Assembly (NCBI RefSeq): GCF_000005505.3
Contig: NC_016131.3
Location: 46,609,355 to 46,673,354, forward strand
Reading direction: 5' to 3'
Origin: Brachypodium distachyon
Taxonomy: Eukaryota > Streptophyta > Magnoliopsida > Poales > Poaceae
DNA length: 64,000 nucleotides
Under the pieces are notes generated by a model. That model did no database searches. It was not told the DNA's origin and was given only the letters and a program-made list of their open reading frames with translations. Of this stretch, positions 22,066 to 34,500 are shown piece after piece. Every line of letters begins with the position of its first letter. The first letter of the stretch is position 1. The translations under genes were made by a program, and so were the position numbers.

Positions 22066-23455
22066 TGGACGGTGACCGGTGAGCTTGCTTAGTGATATGT
22101 TGTAATGTATTGTACTTGAAACACGAGCACGGGCTTATTTCATTTTGGGTCTGTACTGTGGTTTTGGGACCTGGCTCTTGACTAGTTCAGTCTTGGTCTA
22201 TACATATGGTGAGGAATGACATGTGGTATTTTTTGTCATTGCTGGTTTCTGGTTGATGCACTGGGCTGGAGCATGAACCCGAGGATATAATAGCTGAGTT
22301 GCTATGCTTGTATATAAGTGCAAATTGGGATGTGTTACAATGGTGTTTATATTTTGAGAAACCAACGTGTTGAATGGTTTTCAGACATGTTCCTTTTCTT
22401 AAAAAGTCCACTTGTAATAATATCTTCTTGGTTGAAAGGTTATCACATTGTCAGTTTTTTCCTACTTCCTTGATATTCTCTGTTTGATTTGCTCCCGACT
22501 GTTACTGTTGAAAGGGGTGTGCTGGCTAGCAGGAACTAATTTGTTCGCATGCAGGAGGGCATGCTCTGGAAGGACAAGAAAAGGTTCAGAGCCAACGCTA
22601 TCTACAAGTGCCGTGTTTAACATCAGGATTCAGGAATGACCTTGATGCACAGATCCAGTGATCTTAGAGTAGCTTAGATGACCCTTGTATCTGCACTGAT
22701 GCTTATGAAGTTATGTCCCAATAACATGATACCATCATTTCTCTAAAGTGGTAAACACATGCAAAATAGTTAAGAACTACTACTACAGAGAACAACTTAT
22801 TCAGCTGCAGGCAAGCCAATGTTTCAACAAAAAAGCGTGTTCTATTTAAAAGCAAGCAGATCCAATCGAAAAGTTCAAACACTTCTTTGCTGCTCTCATA
22901 CATCATGAACATTGGAATGACGGCGTTGATTTTTCCTTGGCATCCAAGGGATCGACATTCATTCATCCATTCAGTTATGTCGCCTGGATCTAGCTAGGCC
23001 GTGAAGTGTGAAGAAGCAGACCCATGTCCTTTCTCCATTAGCCCCACCAAGTACAGCAGCTAGCCATGTTGCGCTGCGCCCACAGGCCACAGCTACAGGG
23101 AGAAAGCGGAAGGTGCAAATGCGAAGGGCTGCCCAATCGGGTCGTTTTAGCATGGGGATGGTAGAGACAGGGTGTGTGTGTCCGTCTACCTTTGAACGAC
23201 GGTTGTGGTTGTGCGCGGGAGCAGGTAGGCAGATTAATTGACTCGTACGTGGACAACTCAAGTTTAAAAAAAGTCACTGTCCAAAAAGCAATTGAAACTC
23301 ATCACAGGACACGGCCGGCCCTGGCTGCCGGGACAAAGGAATAGAATGCTAGAATGGTTGTGTGATCCAAGTTGTTCAGGGAATAAACGTTTTGAGGCCT
23401 CGTCAAACCGAATGCCATCAATCCAGGGGAAGGGGAATGCCACTGAGAGGGATTA
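22066..23455. other. intergenic downstream of transporter copy 2
   Basis: It contains the probable 3' UTR and then unremarkable sequence. Short frames near 22970-23260 overlap on both strands and show no known domain. No gene is called. Confidence 0.4.
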
Positions 23456-23537
23456 TACTCCCTCCGTCCCATATTAAGTGGTGAAATATTACATGTATAT
23501 AGACGTATTTTAGTATATATATGGGATGGAGGGAGTA
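23456..23537. mobile_element. Stowaway MITE
   Basis: An 82-bp element starts TACTCCCTCCGTCCCATATT and ends ATGGGATGGAGGGAGTA, perfect inverted ends of the Stowaway (Tc1/mariner) class, with TA at both margins. Confidence 0.85.
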
Positions 23538-23685
23538 GTTCATTTTTTCTTCAATCCCTTTAATTCAGAGGGATTTGGCGGAGAAAAAAACAAGGTCCTA
23601 CATGTGTCATGTTTGGAACATAAATAATAAAAAGTTGTTTAAGTTATTAACAATTTAAACAATTTTTAATTAAAATTTGTTTAAG

Positions 23686-23947
23686 GTGAACTGAGCCTAA
23701 CTCAGGTGGTGTGGTTCCCTGAGCCTAGCGCGGGTGCTCACATTTACCTGGATTTATTCCAGGGTTTAACCGGTGCTATTCTTTTAGTGGAGGGTGACGT
23801 AACCGTCAACAACGAGGCGCCTGCGGTGACTTCATCAATCTCTTAATAACTGTCGGCTCAGTCTCTCGGAGGTGCTCATAGGGGTAGGAGTGAGTGTATG
23901 CGTGTGTGTGAGCGTCTGCGTTTGTACTGTGTTTCTCAAAAAAAAAA
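23686..23947 (+). mobile_element. SINE retroposon with target-site duplication
   Basis: A 262-bp sequence starts GTGAACTGAGCCTAACTCAG and runs through GGTGGTGTGGTTCCCTGAGC, which resembles RNA polymerase III promoter boxes of tRNA-derived SINEs. Its 3' part carries TCTCGGAGGTGCTCATAGGG and ends in poly(A). It is flanked by TGTTTAAG at 23678-23685 and 23948-23955, an exact eight-base target-site duplication. The family resembles grass SINEs of the Au type; the name is from memory and should be checked. It looks full-length and young. Confidence 0.75.
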
Positions 23948-23955
23948 TGTTTAAG

Positions 23956-24509
23956 TTTCTTATATAAAGGATTTTCTTATGAATTTTGGAGAATTTGAAT
24001 TCTTAGATTTTTATTTACTATACGGTTTGTTTGATTTGTAGGACTGCATCTCATGGGAAATTTCCTAAGGATTCTATTGCATGCACTTCATAAGATTTTT
24101 TTTTGTTTATTCTGTGTTCAGTCAAACAAACTTTGGTGCAAATATAATCTTGTAGGATTCAAATAGGCATGACATTGAAATCCTGTGATTTTTCTATTCC
24201 AGTGTTTTTTCTATCCTGCGAATTAAAGAGGCCTTAGAAATTCCTGTTTGGACTTTTCGTTTATTTCGAACGGCTCTAAATTTCGTAGGGTGCGTCTTAC
24301 TGCCAAGAACAATATGAGACCAGTTTTACGGTTTTGGAGTTCAGCGCATGGCCAGTGCAACTTGCTCCTTCGGTCCTTTTCCAGATCGATCGACTTTGAG
24401 CAATTTAAAATGTCCTTCCATACATCCTTCGTTATTAACTAGATGGTATTCAGTTTTTAGCATTGGCTACGGGGTAGCTGATGAGTAACTTTGGCATGCC
24501 ATTAATTGT
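23956..24509. other. AT-rich spacer between the SINE and the tandem repeat
   Basis: No coding or structural feature is recognised here. Confidence 0.4.
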
Positions 24510-25320
24510 GTTGACAAAATATTACTCCTTATGCTCCGGTTTACCGGACCATCTTAAAAATCATTGTAACCAAAGAAGACCTAATTACTTCAGACAATTG
24601 CGTTGACAAAATATTACTACTTATTTTTTTGGCTTACTAGACCATCTTAAGAATCGTTGTAACCAAAGAAGACCTAATTACGTCACACAATTGCGTTGAC
24701 AAAATATTACTACTTATTTTTTTGGCTTACTAGACCATCTTAAGAATCGTTGTAACCAAAGAAGACCTAATTACGTCACACAATTGCGTTGACAAAATAT
24801 TACTCCTTATTTTCCGATTTACCGGACCACCTTAAGAATCATTGTAACCAAAAAAGTCCTAATTACATCAGACAGTAGCATTGACAAAATATTACTCCTT
24901 ATTTTCCGGTTTACTAGACCATCTTAAGAATCATTGTAACCAAAGAAGACCTAATTACGTCAAACAGTTGTGTTGACAAAATGTTACTCCTTATTTTCCG
25001 GTTTACTAGACCATCTTAAGAATCATTGTAACCAAAGAAGACCTAATTACGTCAAACAGTTGTGTTGACAAAATGTTACTCCTTATTTTCCGGTTTACTA
25101 GACCATCTTAAGAATCATTGTAACCAAAGAAGACCTAATTACGTCAAACAGTTGTGTTGACAAAATGTTACTCCTTATTTTCCGGTTTACTAGACCATCT
25201 TAAGAATCGTTGTAACCAAAGAAGAGCTAATTACGTCACATAATTGTGTTGACAAAATATTACTCCTTACTTTCCGGTTTACTGGATCATCTTAAGAATC
25301 GTTGTAACCAAAGAAGACCG
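24510..25320. repeat. about nine copies of a 92-bp tandem repeat
   Basis: Units start with GTTGACAAAATATTACTCCT and contain ACCATCTTAAGAATCATTGT followed by AACCAAAGAAGACCTAATTA. Unit starts are at about 24510, 24602, 24696, 24788, 24880, 24972, 25064, 25156 and 25248, giving spacings of 92 except one of 94. The units starting at 24972, 25064 and 25156 are nearly identical, so the array has been homogenised or recently expanded in its middle, while the edge units differ more. The array lies about 0.9 kb upstream of the heparanase-like gene. Confidence 0.9.
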
Positions 25321-26228
25321 ACCAAGATACTAACCATCATCTCCTTCATGCATTGGCTAGTTTTAATCGGTGCCACGTTGAGGACTAAAATCTGCAAAGT
25401 TATAAACTGATTTTGATAACAGATCCAATTATATTATTTTTCATCCGATCAATCACAATAACTTTTTCATATCACTTGTCAAATTTACATAAATTTGATC
25501 CCGCATTCTCAAAACAAGCTAGTTTGGACCTCATTCGTTCACTTGAAGAAGGTACATTATTTTTGTCCTAAGTAATTTTAGAAAAAATTAACCAAAATTC
25601 TAAAAATAATATTACTAACATTTACAATATCAAAACCTATGCCATCATTAAACATGTTTTTATAGCGTGGACAGAAAGCTAACATGTCTAGGAATTACGG
25701 GAAAAAAAATGTAAGGACGAGCTTTTAATTGCCGCTATAGAGAAAAAAAAAATAAGAAGAGGAAGGAGCCAAGTGCCAACCTCATCCAGCCAGTCAAGAT
25801 CGTATCCTGGTGACCCGCAGGCCGCAGCCGCCGCGCACAGTCCCGGACCAAACCTTGCTAACCGCTAAACAGACGAAACCGATAGCCCCTGACCCCACCT
25901 AACCGTCGAGCTTACCGCGTCATCGTCCTGCCGTGCTCCAGCATGGATCGGGCAGCAGCCCAAGAAATGGCGGTCAAAGATGGAGACAATCCAATAGGCC
26001 GAGGCCCGAGGCCGAGAGCGGTGTGTGTGTCAACAAGTGCTGTCCTCCTGGACTCCACACTGTCCTCCCAACACCCCTATAAGACTCGGCACACTCCACC
26101 TCCCTGGGGCTGCCCAGTACTGTCGTCTTGCCGATTAGTGCCCAGCCTTCGTGTTGGTGGCCGCCGAGATCGACCGCCATTGCCGCCCCTCTTGCCTGCT
26201 CTGCTTTCGTCTTTGTTGTTCGATCGGC
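25321..26228. other. promoter side of the heparanase-like gene
   Basis: The left part is AT-rich with no gene. After about 25790 it becomes GC-rich. A CCCTATAAGAC sequence at 26075-26085 lies about 150 bp before the start codon and may be the TATA box. Confidence 0.4.
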
Positions 26229-28768
26229 ATGGGCGGGTTGCCGCGGCGGCTTGTCGTGGGGAGCCTCTGGCTGACAGCCTTGGCGCTGCTGCTGTGCGCG
26301 GATGCGGCGGCGGCGGCGGCGGAGGGGACGGCGGGGGTCGTGAGCGTGGACGCGCGGCGCGCCATTGCGTCGACGGACGAGGACTTCGTGTGCGCCACGC
26401 TCGACTGGTGGCCGCCGGAGAAGTGCGACTACGGCACCTGCAGCTGGGGCCACGCCGGCCTCCTCAACCTCGTAACTTTCGATCCTTTTCTCGCCTGTCC
26501 ATGGATTATTCTCGCTCGATTCCTGACGCCATTGTTGTTCTGTCCTGACCTCGCAGGATCTGTCCAACAAAATCCTGCTCAACGCCGTCAGAGGTAGGCG
26601 ACAACGATGACCCGAACTAGAGATTTTGGCCGCATGTAGCAGCAGCTCATCGATCCTCGGGTTTTTTGTTTTTCTTGGCAGCATTCTCGCCGCTGAAGCT
26701 CCGGCTGGGCGGCACGCTGCAGGACAAGGTGGTGTACGGCGCCGGCGACTCCGGGCAGCCCTGCAAGCCGTTCCTCAAGGGAAACGGGTCAGAGTTGTTC
26801 GGTTTCACGCAGGCATGCCTGCCCCAGCGCCGCTGGGACGAGCTCAACGCCTTCTTTCAGAAATCCGGGTATGTATTAGTTAACTTCCCGTATCTTCCCC
26901 ACGAAATTAATCCCCTCCTACTGAATTTCCATTCAAAATTAATTTCCTACTACTACTTAATTTCCTCCAGATCACTTCACCATCTTACGGTGTGCTGTTG
27001 TTACTGATCCGAATTAACACTGCAGGGCGACAATTGTGTTCGGGCTGAACGCGCTCAACGGCCGCGTCCGTCTGCCGGACGGGTCAATGGGAGGAGACTG
27101 GGATATCTCCAATGCGGCATCGTTCATCCGTTACACCGTCAGCAAGGGCTACAAGATCCATGGATGGGAGCTCGGTCCGTTACTCTTTCTCCTGCTAAAT
27201 TGACTTTAAACACGAAATCAGGGGGACACACAGGGTTTTGCACAACCTGGTTCAATCAGGAAGTGATGCATTTTTTAAATTTTGCTCTCTTCTCCTTGCA
27301 GGAAATGAGCTCAGTGGCACCGGAGTCGGGGTCCGGATCGGGTCCGGCCAGTATGCCAAAGACGTTGTCGCCCTGAAATCGGAAGTCGACAAGATATACC
27401 AAGGCAATGCATCTTCATCCAAGCCGCTGGTGATCGCCCCCGGAGGCTTCTTCGACAGAGGCTGGTTCAAGGACCTCCTCGTCAAGACCAAGCCAAACAT
27501 GCTCAATGCGGTCACCCACCACATCTACAATCTAGGGCCAGGTATGTATGTAATTGACCTCAGTACCTCAACTTTGCATGCTGATAAAGAAAAAAGGGAA
27601 AAATTAGACTGGGAACTGAACAAGTTTTGTCGGAAAATGAACATCGACAGGGGTGGACACACATCTGATAGAGAAGATCCTCAAACCGTCGGTCCTCGAC
27701 GGGATGGCCAGCACATTCAGGAACCTCCAGGGGCTGCTGAAATCGACCGGCACGTCGGCCGTCGCGTGGGTCGGCGAGGCTGGAGGGGCTTACAACAGTG
27801 GCCACCACCTTGTGACCGACGCATTCGTGTTCAGCTTCTGGTAAGATGGCAGTGTTCAATTCTCTATAAAAGAGTTCTTGATGAGGAGTGCTCTCTTAGT
27901 TATGGGGATCGTGTGGGTTTTCAGGTTCTTGGATCAGCTTGGGATGTCGGCCAAGTATGACACAAAGACCTACTGCAGACAGACCTTCATTGGAGGGAAC
28001 TATGGCATGCTCAACACATCAACCTTCGAACCAAATCCAGACTATTACAGGTAGATACAATTATGTTTTTACTTATGATCTATTACTGTGCTAGAACAGA
28101 ATTTGCACTGAAAATAATGTGCAACCTAAGAACCAGTTTGATTGCGTATGATCTTCTTGAGATCGAATGAAGTGACTGGCCTGTGGTTTTCATGACATTT
28201 CTTCTTTTCTGTTTCCTCCACAGCGCTCTACTGTGGCATCGCCTGATGGGAACAAAAGTTCTTGCTACAAAATTCAGCGGCACCAACAAGATCCGCGCCT
28301 ACGCGCATTGCACAAAACGTTCTGTAAGAAATCCAGATGATCCATCACCTTTTTCATCATACTAATAACAGTGATCTCATCTGCTGATCGCGTGCCGTAC
28401 CCTTTTTTGTTCCTGTGTTTCAGCCAGGAATAACCCTGCTGCTGATCAACCTCGGTGGCAACACCACAAACCATGTCTCTGTGACAAGTGAAGGTGCTGC
28501 AACGAAGCATGGGAGGAAGGTCAGACATGTTGTTGGCTTTGCTCAGGGAGCTGGAGCCATGAGAGAGGAGTACCATCTCACCCCCAAAGGTGGCAACATT
28601 CAGAGCCAGGTGATGGTGCTGAATGGGAAGGAATTGGCCACTGATGCAGCTGGGAACATCCCTAGGCTGGAGCCTGTCAAAGTGGATGCAGCACAGCACA
28701 TTGCTGTGGCACCTCACTCCATTGTGTTTGCCCACATCCCACATTTCCATGCCCCTGCATGTAGTTAG
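26229..28768 (+). CDS. heparanase-like endo-beta-glucuronidase (glycoside hydrolase family 79)
   Basis: Nine exons (26229-26471, 26557-26593, 26682-26868, 27026-27174, 27302-27541, 27651-27840, 27925-28050, 28224-28323, 28424-28768) give 538 residues. A signal peptide covers about the first 30 residues (VVGSLWLTALALLLCADAAA), so the enzyme is secreted to the wall or vacuole. Family landmarks are FVCATLDWWPPEKCDYGTCS, LRLGGTLQDKVVY, KGYKIHGWELGNELSG and AWVGEAGGAYNSG. By analogy with family 79 enzymes, Glu208 in GNE is the acid/base and Glu328 in VGEAGG the nucleophile. Plant members are thought to act on glucuronic-acid side chains of arabinogalactan proteins or on glucuronide metabolites such as baicalin. 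All introns are GT-AG and keep frame, and both catalytic residues are present, so it should be active. Confidence 0.9.
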
Positions 28769-28863
28769 GGGGGTTTTGCCCTTTTGGTGTGAGTTTTTCT
28801 TGTTATTGCTGGTTGTTATAGATGGAGTAAAGATGGGTAGCTAAGCTTGCCCATCCCAAAGAT

Positions 28864-28869
28864 AATAAA
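28864..28869 (+). terminator. possible polyadenylation signal of the heparanase-like gene
   Basis: An AATAAA hexamer lies about 95 bp past the stop codon at 28768, a usual position for a plant poly(A) signal. Confidence 0.4.
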
Positions 28870-30120
28870 ATGCATTGCTGGATACTTTGTGCATTTATGT
28901 TTTTAGTCTGTATAATGGAATGGTTGGAGGGACAATTAGGGGGGCATACTGAGTACAGTTATTTATTGCAGTGGTAACCTTAGGTATACTAGTGCATCCA
29001 GTACAGTTACTGAAGATGCAAAAAGAACAAATCCAGCCGTGAATAGTACGATCATGATGCTATTAGTAATTTGGCTTGTCACATGTCAGGACTCAAGGAC
29101 TCGAATTCAACCCATATTTGAATTTAGTACTTTAAATAGTGTGGTTGTCTTTTTTTTCTTAACAAAAGTTTTGTAAAATCTGTGTCTAAATTTAGTACTA
29201 TTTTAGCATCATAAAATGATTGGATCTTTTCATGACTTTCCGATACACTTTTTAATAGTGGGAAGACGAATCCGGTTTCTAATTTCCCTTGGACATTCAT
29301 TCAGTCGGGGACGGGAAAATAGAGAAAACAGAGGTGAATCAAAAGAGACAAATCTAAGGTGAGTGAGTGCCTTTAGTTTGCAAGACATGTTGGAAAGACT
29401 CTCACGGATCGATTTCATCCAAACAAGGCAAAGCGCTGTGCGGACTGAAATCACGCGCGGCGGCGAGAGCCTGCTAATGAGCAAATCTGATCCAACGTCT
29501 CTAATTTCCATTTAGGACATTCGTTCTTTAGAGGTTGAATGAGTCAAAGGTTTCAAGGAAGCTACGATAAATCAACTTATGGGGAAAACAGGAACTTCAT
29601 AGAACTTATATTTCATATCTTATGATTGGGGAAGAACAAAACAACACTCCACACCCTTACTACATCCTCAGCACTTCAGGGTGTATTGATCTTATGTAGA
29701 TCAAAGACAAATTTTGGGCGTAAGATAGCAGCATATATCCAGCTAATGACACAGGCAGATTAGTTTCAGAAAAAAATAGACTTGCAACCACCATTGACAT
29801 GCAATAATAATCATATCATTGTTCAAGGGTTCAACATTATCGTCATCGTCGTCATCAGGAGACGAGGAAAATTTGCCAGACATACACCACGGGAGAGTGC
29901 ACAATCTGGTCTCTTCTACATGGAGCTACTACAAGCCGTGAGTAAGACTAAGGTAACACCCTCAAGGCCCCAAGAGACCGAAACGGTAGGTAATGCAATA
30001 ATAATATCCCGAAACGACATATGAGAGAACCAAAAGCAACAGCGCAACATACGAACTGACTGGCAAGGAATTATTCGTGATGGATGTCCGTAGATCATAG
30101 GTCCGCTTAATGTGAGTCCT
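28870..30120. other. intergenic between heparanase-like and pyrophosphatase genes
   Basis: The two genes end towards each other. No gene is seen. The right end should be the 3' UTR of the pyrophosphatase gene. No repeat is recognised. Confidence 0.4.
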
Positions 30121-33100
30121 TTAGAGGTAGTTGAACAGAACGCCTCCGTATGTCGCGAAGAATGGCGCAAACACGAGGGACTCGACGGCCATGAGCTTGA
30201 TAAGGATGTTGAGCGACGGGCCTGAGGTGTCCTTGAGGGGGTCTCCAATGGTGTCACCAATCACGGCAGCCTTGTGGCAGTCTGATCCCTTGGGACCAAG
30301 GGATCTGGCGTGCTCGCTGTTACCAGCCTGAAGAAGATAGTGATGAAGTTAATGACAAAGTTGGATATAGCAAAAATACTAGGTCGACAATCAACAGTCA
30401 ATGATCAATCAAGACTTTTAGAACATTTACCTCGATGTACTTCTTTGCATTGTCCCATGCACCGCCAGTGTTGGAAGCAGAGATGGCGATCTGTCAGAGA
30501 GGAAAAAGATCAATCCCTGGAATGAACTGGCTGACAGATGTACTCAAAAGGAAGAAAAAAACAAGTGAAGGGTACCTGTACTCCAGAAACAAGAGCGCCA
30601 GCCAGAACACCAGAAAGAGTTTCCACACCAAAGAAGGTTCCGACAACGAGGGGAGTGAGCATAACCAAAGCACCAGGAGGAATCATCTCCTTGATGGAAG
30701 CATCGGTAGAGATCTTGACGCAGGTTGCATAGTCTGGCTTAGCTGTTCCCTCCATCAGCCCAGGAATGGTATTGAACTGCCTGCGAACCTCCTCAACCAT
30801 CTTGAGAGCAGCACTTCCAACACTCTTCATGGTCATGGCAGAGAACCAGTATGGGAGCATAGCTCCAACAATCAACCCAATGAATACCTTGGGAGAAAGG
30901 ACATCAACAACCTTCACTCCAGCCCTGCTGACAAAAGCACCAAAAAGCGCCAAGGACACCAGTGCAGCTGAACCAATGGCGAAACCCTGTAAAAGTATAT
31001 ATGGATGGATGGAGTTACATAGCAATTACAGTTGATTTCACTTAAAACCCACAACTCCCACTGCCTGATTCCCTGCTAATCTAATAGATCATTTATTTAT
31101 CAAATACTTCCGGATGTGCCAAAAATTAACAGTAGTGAAGTAAATAAGTCACCCAACAAATGTGTAGGAAAATTTACCTTCCCAATAGCAGCAGTCGTGT
31201 TGCCAGCGGCATCAAGAGCATCAGTTCTCTCACGGATTCTGTGGCTCATGCCGGCCATCTCAGCAATTCCACCAGCATTGTCACTAATGGGACCATAAGC
31301 ATCAATGGCAAGACCAGTTGCCATTGTGCTTAGCATGCCAAGAGCGGCCATTGCAATGCCATACATCGCAGCAATAGAGAAGCTGACATAGATGCTGACA
31401 GCAATAGCGAAAATTGGGATGATAACTGACTTGTATCCCAGAGCAAGACCGAAGATGACATTAGTAGCAGCACCAGTTCTGCAGGAATCTGCAACATCTT
31501 GCACAGGGCTGCCACAAGAAAATAGTTGGGGGATAAAATACTGTAACATAGAATGATGGAAAAAAAAATATAACAACAAAATAATATGTCTCTTACCTGT
31601 ATGCATTGCTAGTGTAGTATTCTGTGACAAACCCAATAATGAGACCAGCCCACAGACCAATTGACACACAGAAGAACAAGCCCCTGAAAAGCATAAAAAA
31701 CTTTAATCAGAAGAGAGTACCTTTCAGAAATAAATACCAAAGACTAACAAATAAATTACCAGTTGGCCACTTCCTTCTGTGTACCAAAGTTGAAGATGGT
31801 GAACTTGGCTGGAAGAGCCAACCAGCTGATTATCGCGACACCAACAGTCATCAAAGCAGTTGAGATAATGAGCTGCTTCTTTAGAGCGGGTTCAATTTCA
31901 TTTGCAGCCTTAATCTCAAAGAAATCAGTTGCAAAGAATGTGGTCAACAAGCAGACAATGATGCCAACAGAGCTCACAAGCAGTGGGTAGCACATCCCAG
32001 TGAAATCATGGTTGATTCCAAAAGATGAGATAGATGCAACAACAAGAGCAGCACAAGAAGATTCTGCATATGAACCAAAGAGATCTGATCCCATTCCAGC
32101 AATATCACCAACATTGTCACCAACGTTGTCAGCAATCACCTGCAAAACAGAGTTCCAGGATTAAAAAAAAATGCCATGAAGCATAAGGATCGACATATGT
32201 AAGCATTTTGAGCTAAATTCCATAAAAGTATTAGCCAAAAGCATAGAAGATAGCTTACAGCTGGATTCCTCGGGTCATCTTCAGGAATGTTCCTTTCAAC
32301 CTTGCCAACGAGATCAGCACCCACGTCAGCAGCCTTTGTGTAAATACCTCCACCAACTCTTCCAAAGAGAGCCATGGAAGACCCACCAAGACCATAACCA
32401 GTGATGGACTCAAAAAGACCTTCCCAGTCATCACCGTAATACACCTTAAATACGTTGATGGTAATGTAAAGAACCACAAGACCACTTGATGACAATAAGA
32501 AGCCCATAACTGCACCAGAGCGGAAAGCGGTGATAAATGCCTTCCCAACACCCTTCCTTGCTTCGAGGGTTGTTCTGGCATTTGCATACGTGGCAATCTT
32601 CATTCCAAGGAAACCAGACACCAAAGATGTGATGGCTCCAAGCAAGAAAGATGCAGTGCTAAAGAGAGCAGTGTAAAGAGCTGGCTTGCAGATCTTGTCC
32701 TTGCTATAGGTGCAGGGCTTGCCCTTTGTGCTGAATCCCTCGATCGACCCAAGGAATAAGAAGATCAAGACCGCGAAGATGATCATGAAGATACCAACAT
32801 ACTGGTACATAGTGAAAAGAAATGATGTTGCTCCTGCTCATATAGAAAGTCAGTGTTACCAACAAATCATATGATCAAACTCAATAGGATTTTGTAACCT
32901 GAAGTTTTATTACACTTAACTGTGTACATATTAGATTATAACTTTGGTCCAATTATATGTTTCCGAAATAAGTATGTACTGAAATATGATCTACCTACAG
33001 ACCGACACATTTGACAAACAAATGTCTACCACCCACTGCCAGTTTTTACATCTAGGGGAGAACAGCAAGCAACAAAGTACCCGATCCTAGCCGACAATTC

Positions 33101-34359
33101 CAGAAGTTGCTCTTCGTCCGTACCCATCTCAATCAATGAACTCCTCGGGTCGACATAGGTGACACAAAATCAACAAACTGAAGAAAGACACGTATACGAT
33201 GAGCAGCAGGCTAGACAGGTGACCGAGATCCCTATCCAAGAACCTGACGTTTCCTGTCTAGATCGACCTAGACCCAAGACAGCTGAGTCCAATAATGACG
33301 TGAGGCAAGCTCAAGTCGGGCAAATCATAACGTGTCCAGCTTGCTACGTTTGGCAGATCCATCACGCACCTTCCAGTACCAAGAAAAGGCGAGCAACGGG
33401 GAAGGTGTGCAGTTGTCCACTGAAAGCTACAGCATCTTTACTACAGCGTCGACAAAAGGCAAGAGCATCGATACAAGCATTAAAAGAACTGTTTATTGAA
33501 ACCTCGATTTAGAACCAATTACAAGCATTTCAAATCAATTTTTAATTTTTAAGATATATAAATGGGATGGAGATTTGCTAGCCCCACTGAAGCCACATAA
33601 ACAAAAATCTAACAAAACAAAAGTAACCCAGGAGCCCCACTTTTAAAATCGTGCAGATTTGGGACAGGCCAGCAGTGACTGAAGTATCACAGGAGTGCGT
33701 AGTTTGGAGAAAAACGACACTACTTGGCAGCGCCGACAAACGAATCAAAAAGGTCCAAACGCACGGATTTGGCTTCCTTTGCAAAGCTTCAGCTTTTAAC
33801 ATCATCCTAGTTCAGCTTTTGCATGGTTTTTATCCATCTGTAGAGCCCGTAAAGCGCAAAAACATTCGAGGAGCTCCCCGAGCTAAAATTTCAAAATTCC
33901 CCGTCAGGTCAGCACTAAGATAGACAGAACGGAGCCATTTACCCCTGAATGAACGCACTAGCCATGAGATTCTACTCTCTAAGTACCAAAAGCAAGAGGC
34001 TAAAACACTACTCGCGGCGAAGAACGCGCCGCCAAATCCGGCGGAACGGCCACGGAACGCGCGGATCTAAACGGAACCAGCCCAGATCTGGGGGAGAGAG
34101 TCCCGCCTCGGGCGCGCTCACCTTCGGAGATGGCGGTCTGGATCTCGGCGCACTTGACGACGACGTTGTGGTCGTTGAGGCCCTCCTCCTCCTCGATGAG
34201 GTAGTCGCCGTAGCCGTTCTTGGCGCCGGTAGCGCCGGCCGCGCCGGGGGTGACCTTGACCCGCGCGACGAGCACCCACTGCACGACGGCGAAGACGATG
34301 CCGATGACGGCGGCGACCGGGATGAACACCTCGGTGCCGAGCGCCGAGAGGATCGCCAT
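30121..34359 (-). CDS. type I vacuolar H+-translocating pyrophosphatase
   Basis: Eight exons (34122-34359, 32259-32833, 31760-32139, 31597-31683, 31178-31508, 30576-30986, 30431-30490, 30121-30327) give 762 residues, the usual length. The enzyme hydrolyses cytosolic pyrophosphate and pumps protons into the vacuole. Landmarks are [20 protein letters not shown] (240-259, the pyrophosphate/Mg site), [20 protein letters not shown] (from 275), [18 protein letters not shown] and [20 protein letters not shown] near the end. GNTTAAIGK at 529-537 carries the Ala typical of the K+-dependent type I class rather than the type II Lys. Many membrane helices are evident. The first intron is long (about 1.3 kb), a pattern common for regulated plant genes. 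The start at 34359 ([12 protein letters not shown]) matches the family; an upstream in-frame Met at 34392 ([15 protein letters not shown]) is less likely. Confidence 0.95.
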
Positions 34360-34491
34360 GGCGGCGGTGGCGTCGGCCGAAACCCTAACCAAACCGAACG
34401 GACGGACGCGAGGGGAAGGCGGCGGCGGGCGAGGGAAGGGTGTGACGCGTACAACCTCTCTGGCTCTGCGTTGAGCTTGGGAGGCGCGTGG

Positions 34492-34500
34492 GTTATATAG
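34492..34500 (-). promoter_or_regulatory. TATA box of the vacuolar pyrophosphatase gene
   Basis: On the minus strand the sequence reads CTATATAAC, about 135 bp before the start codon. It is followed downstream by a pyrimidine-rich leader, as expected for a strong plant promoter. Confidence 0.5.

Noticed and set aside
33159..33512. 117-codon plus-strand frame
   Set aside because: It lies inside the long first intron of the pyrophosphatase gene on the other strand and has no family match.
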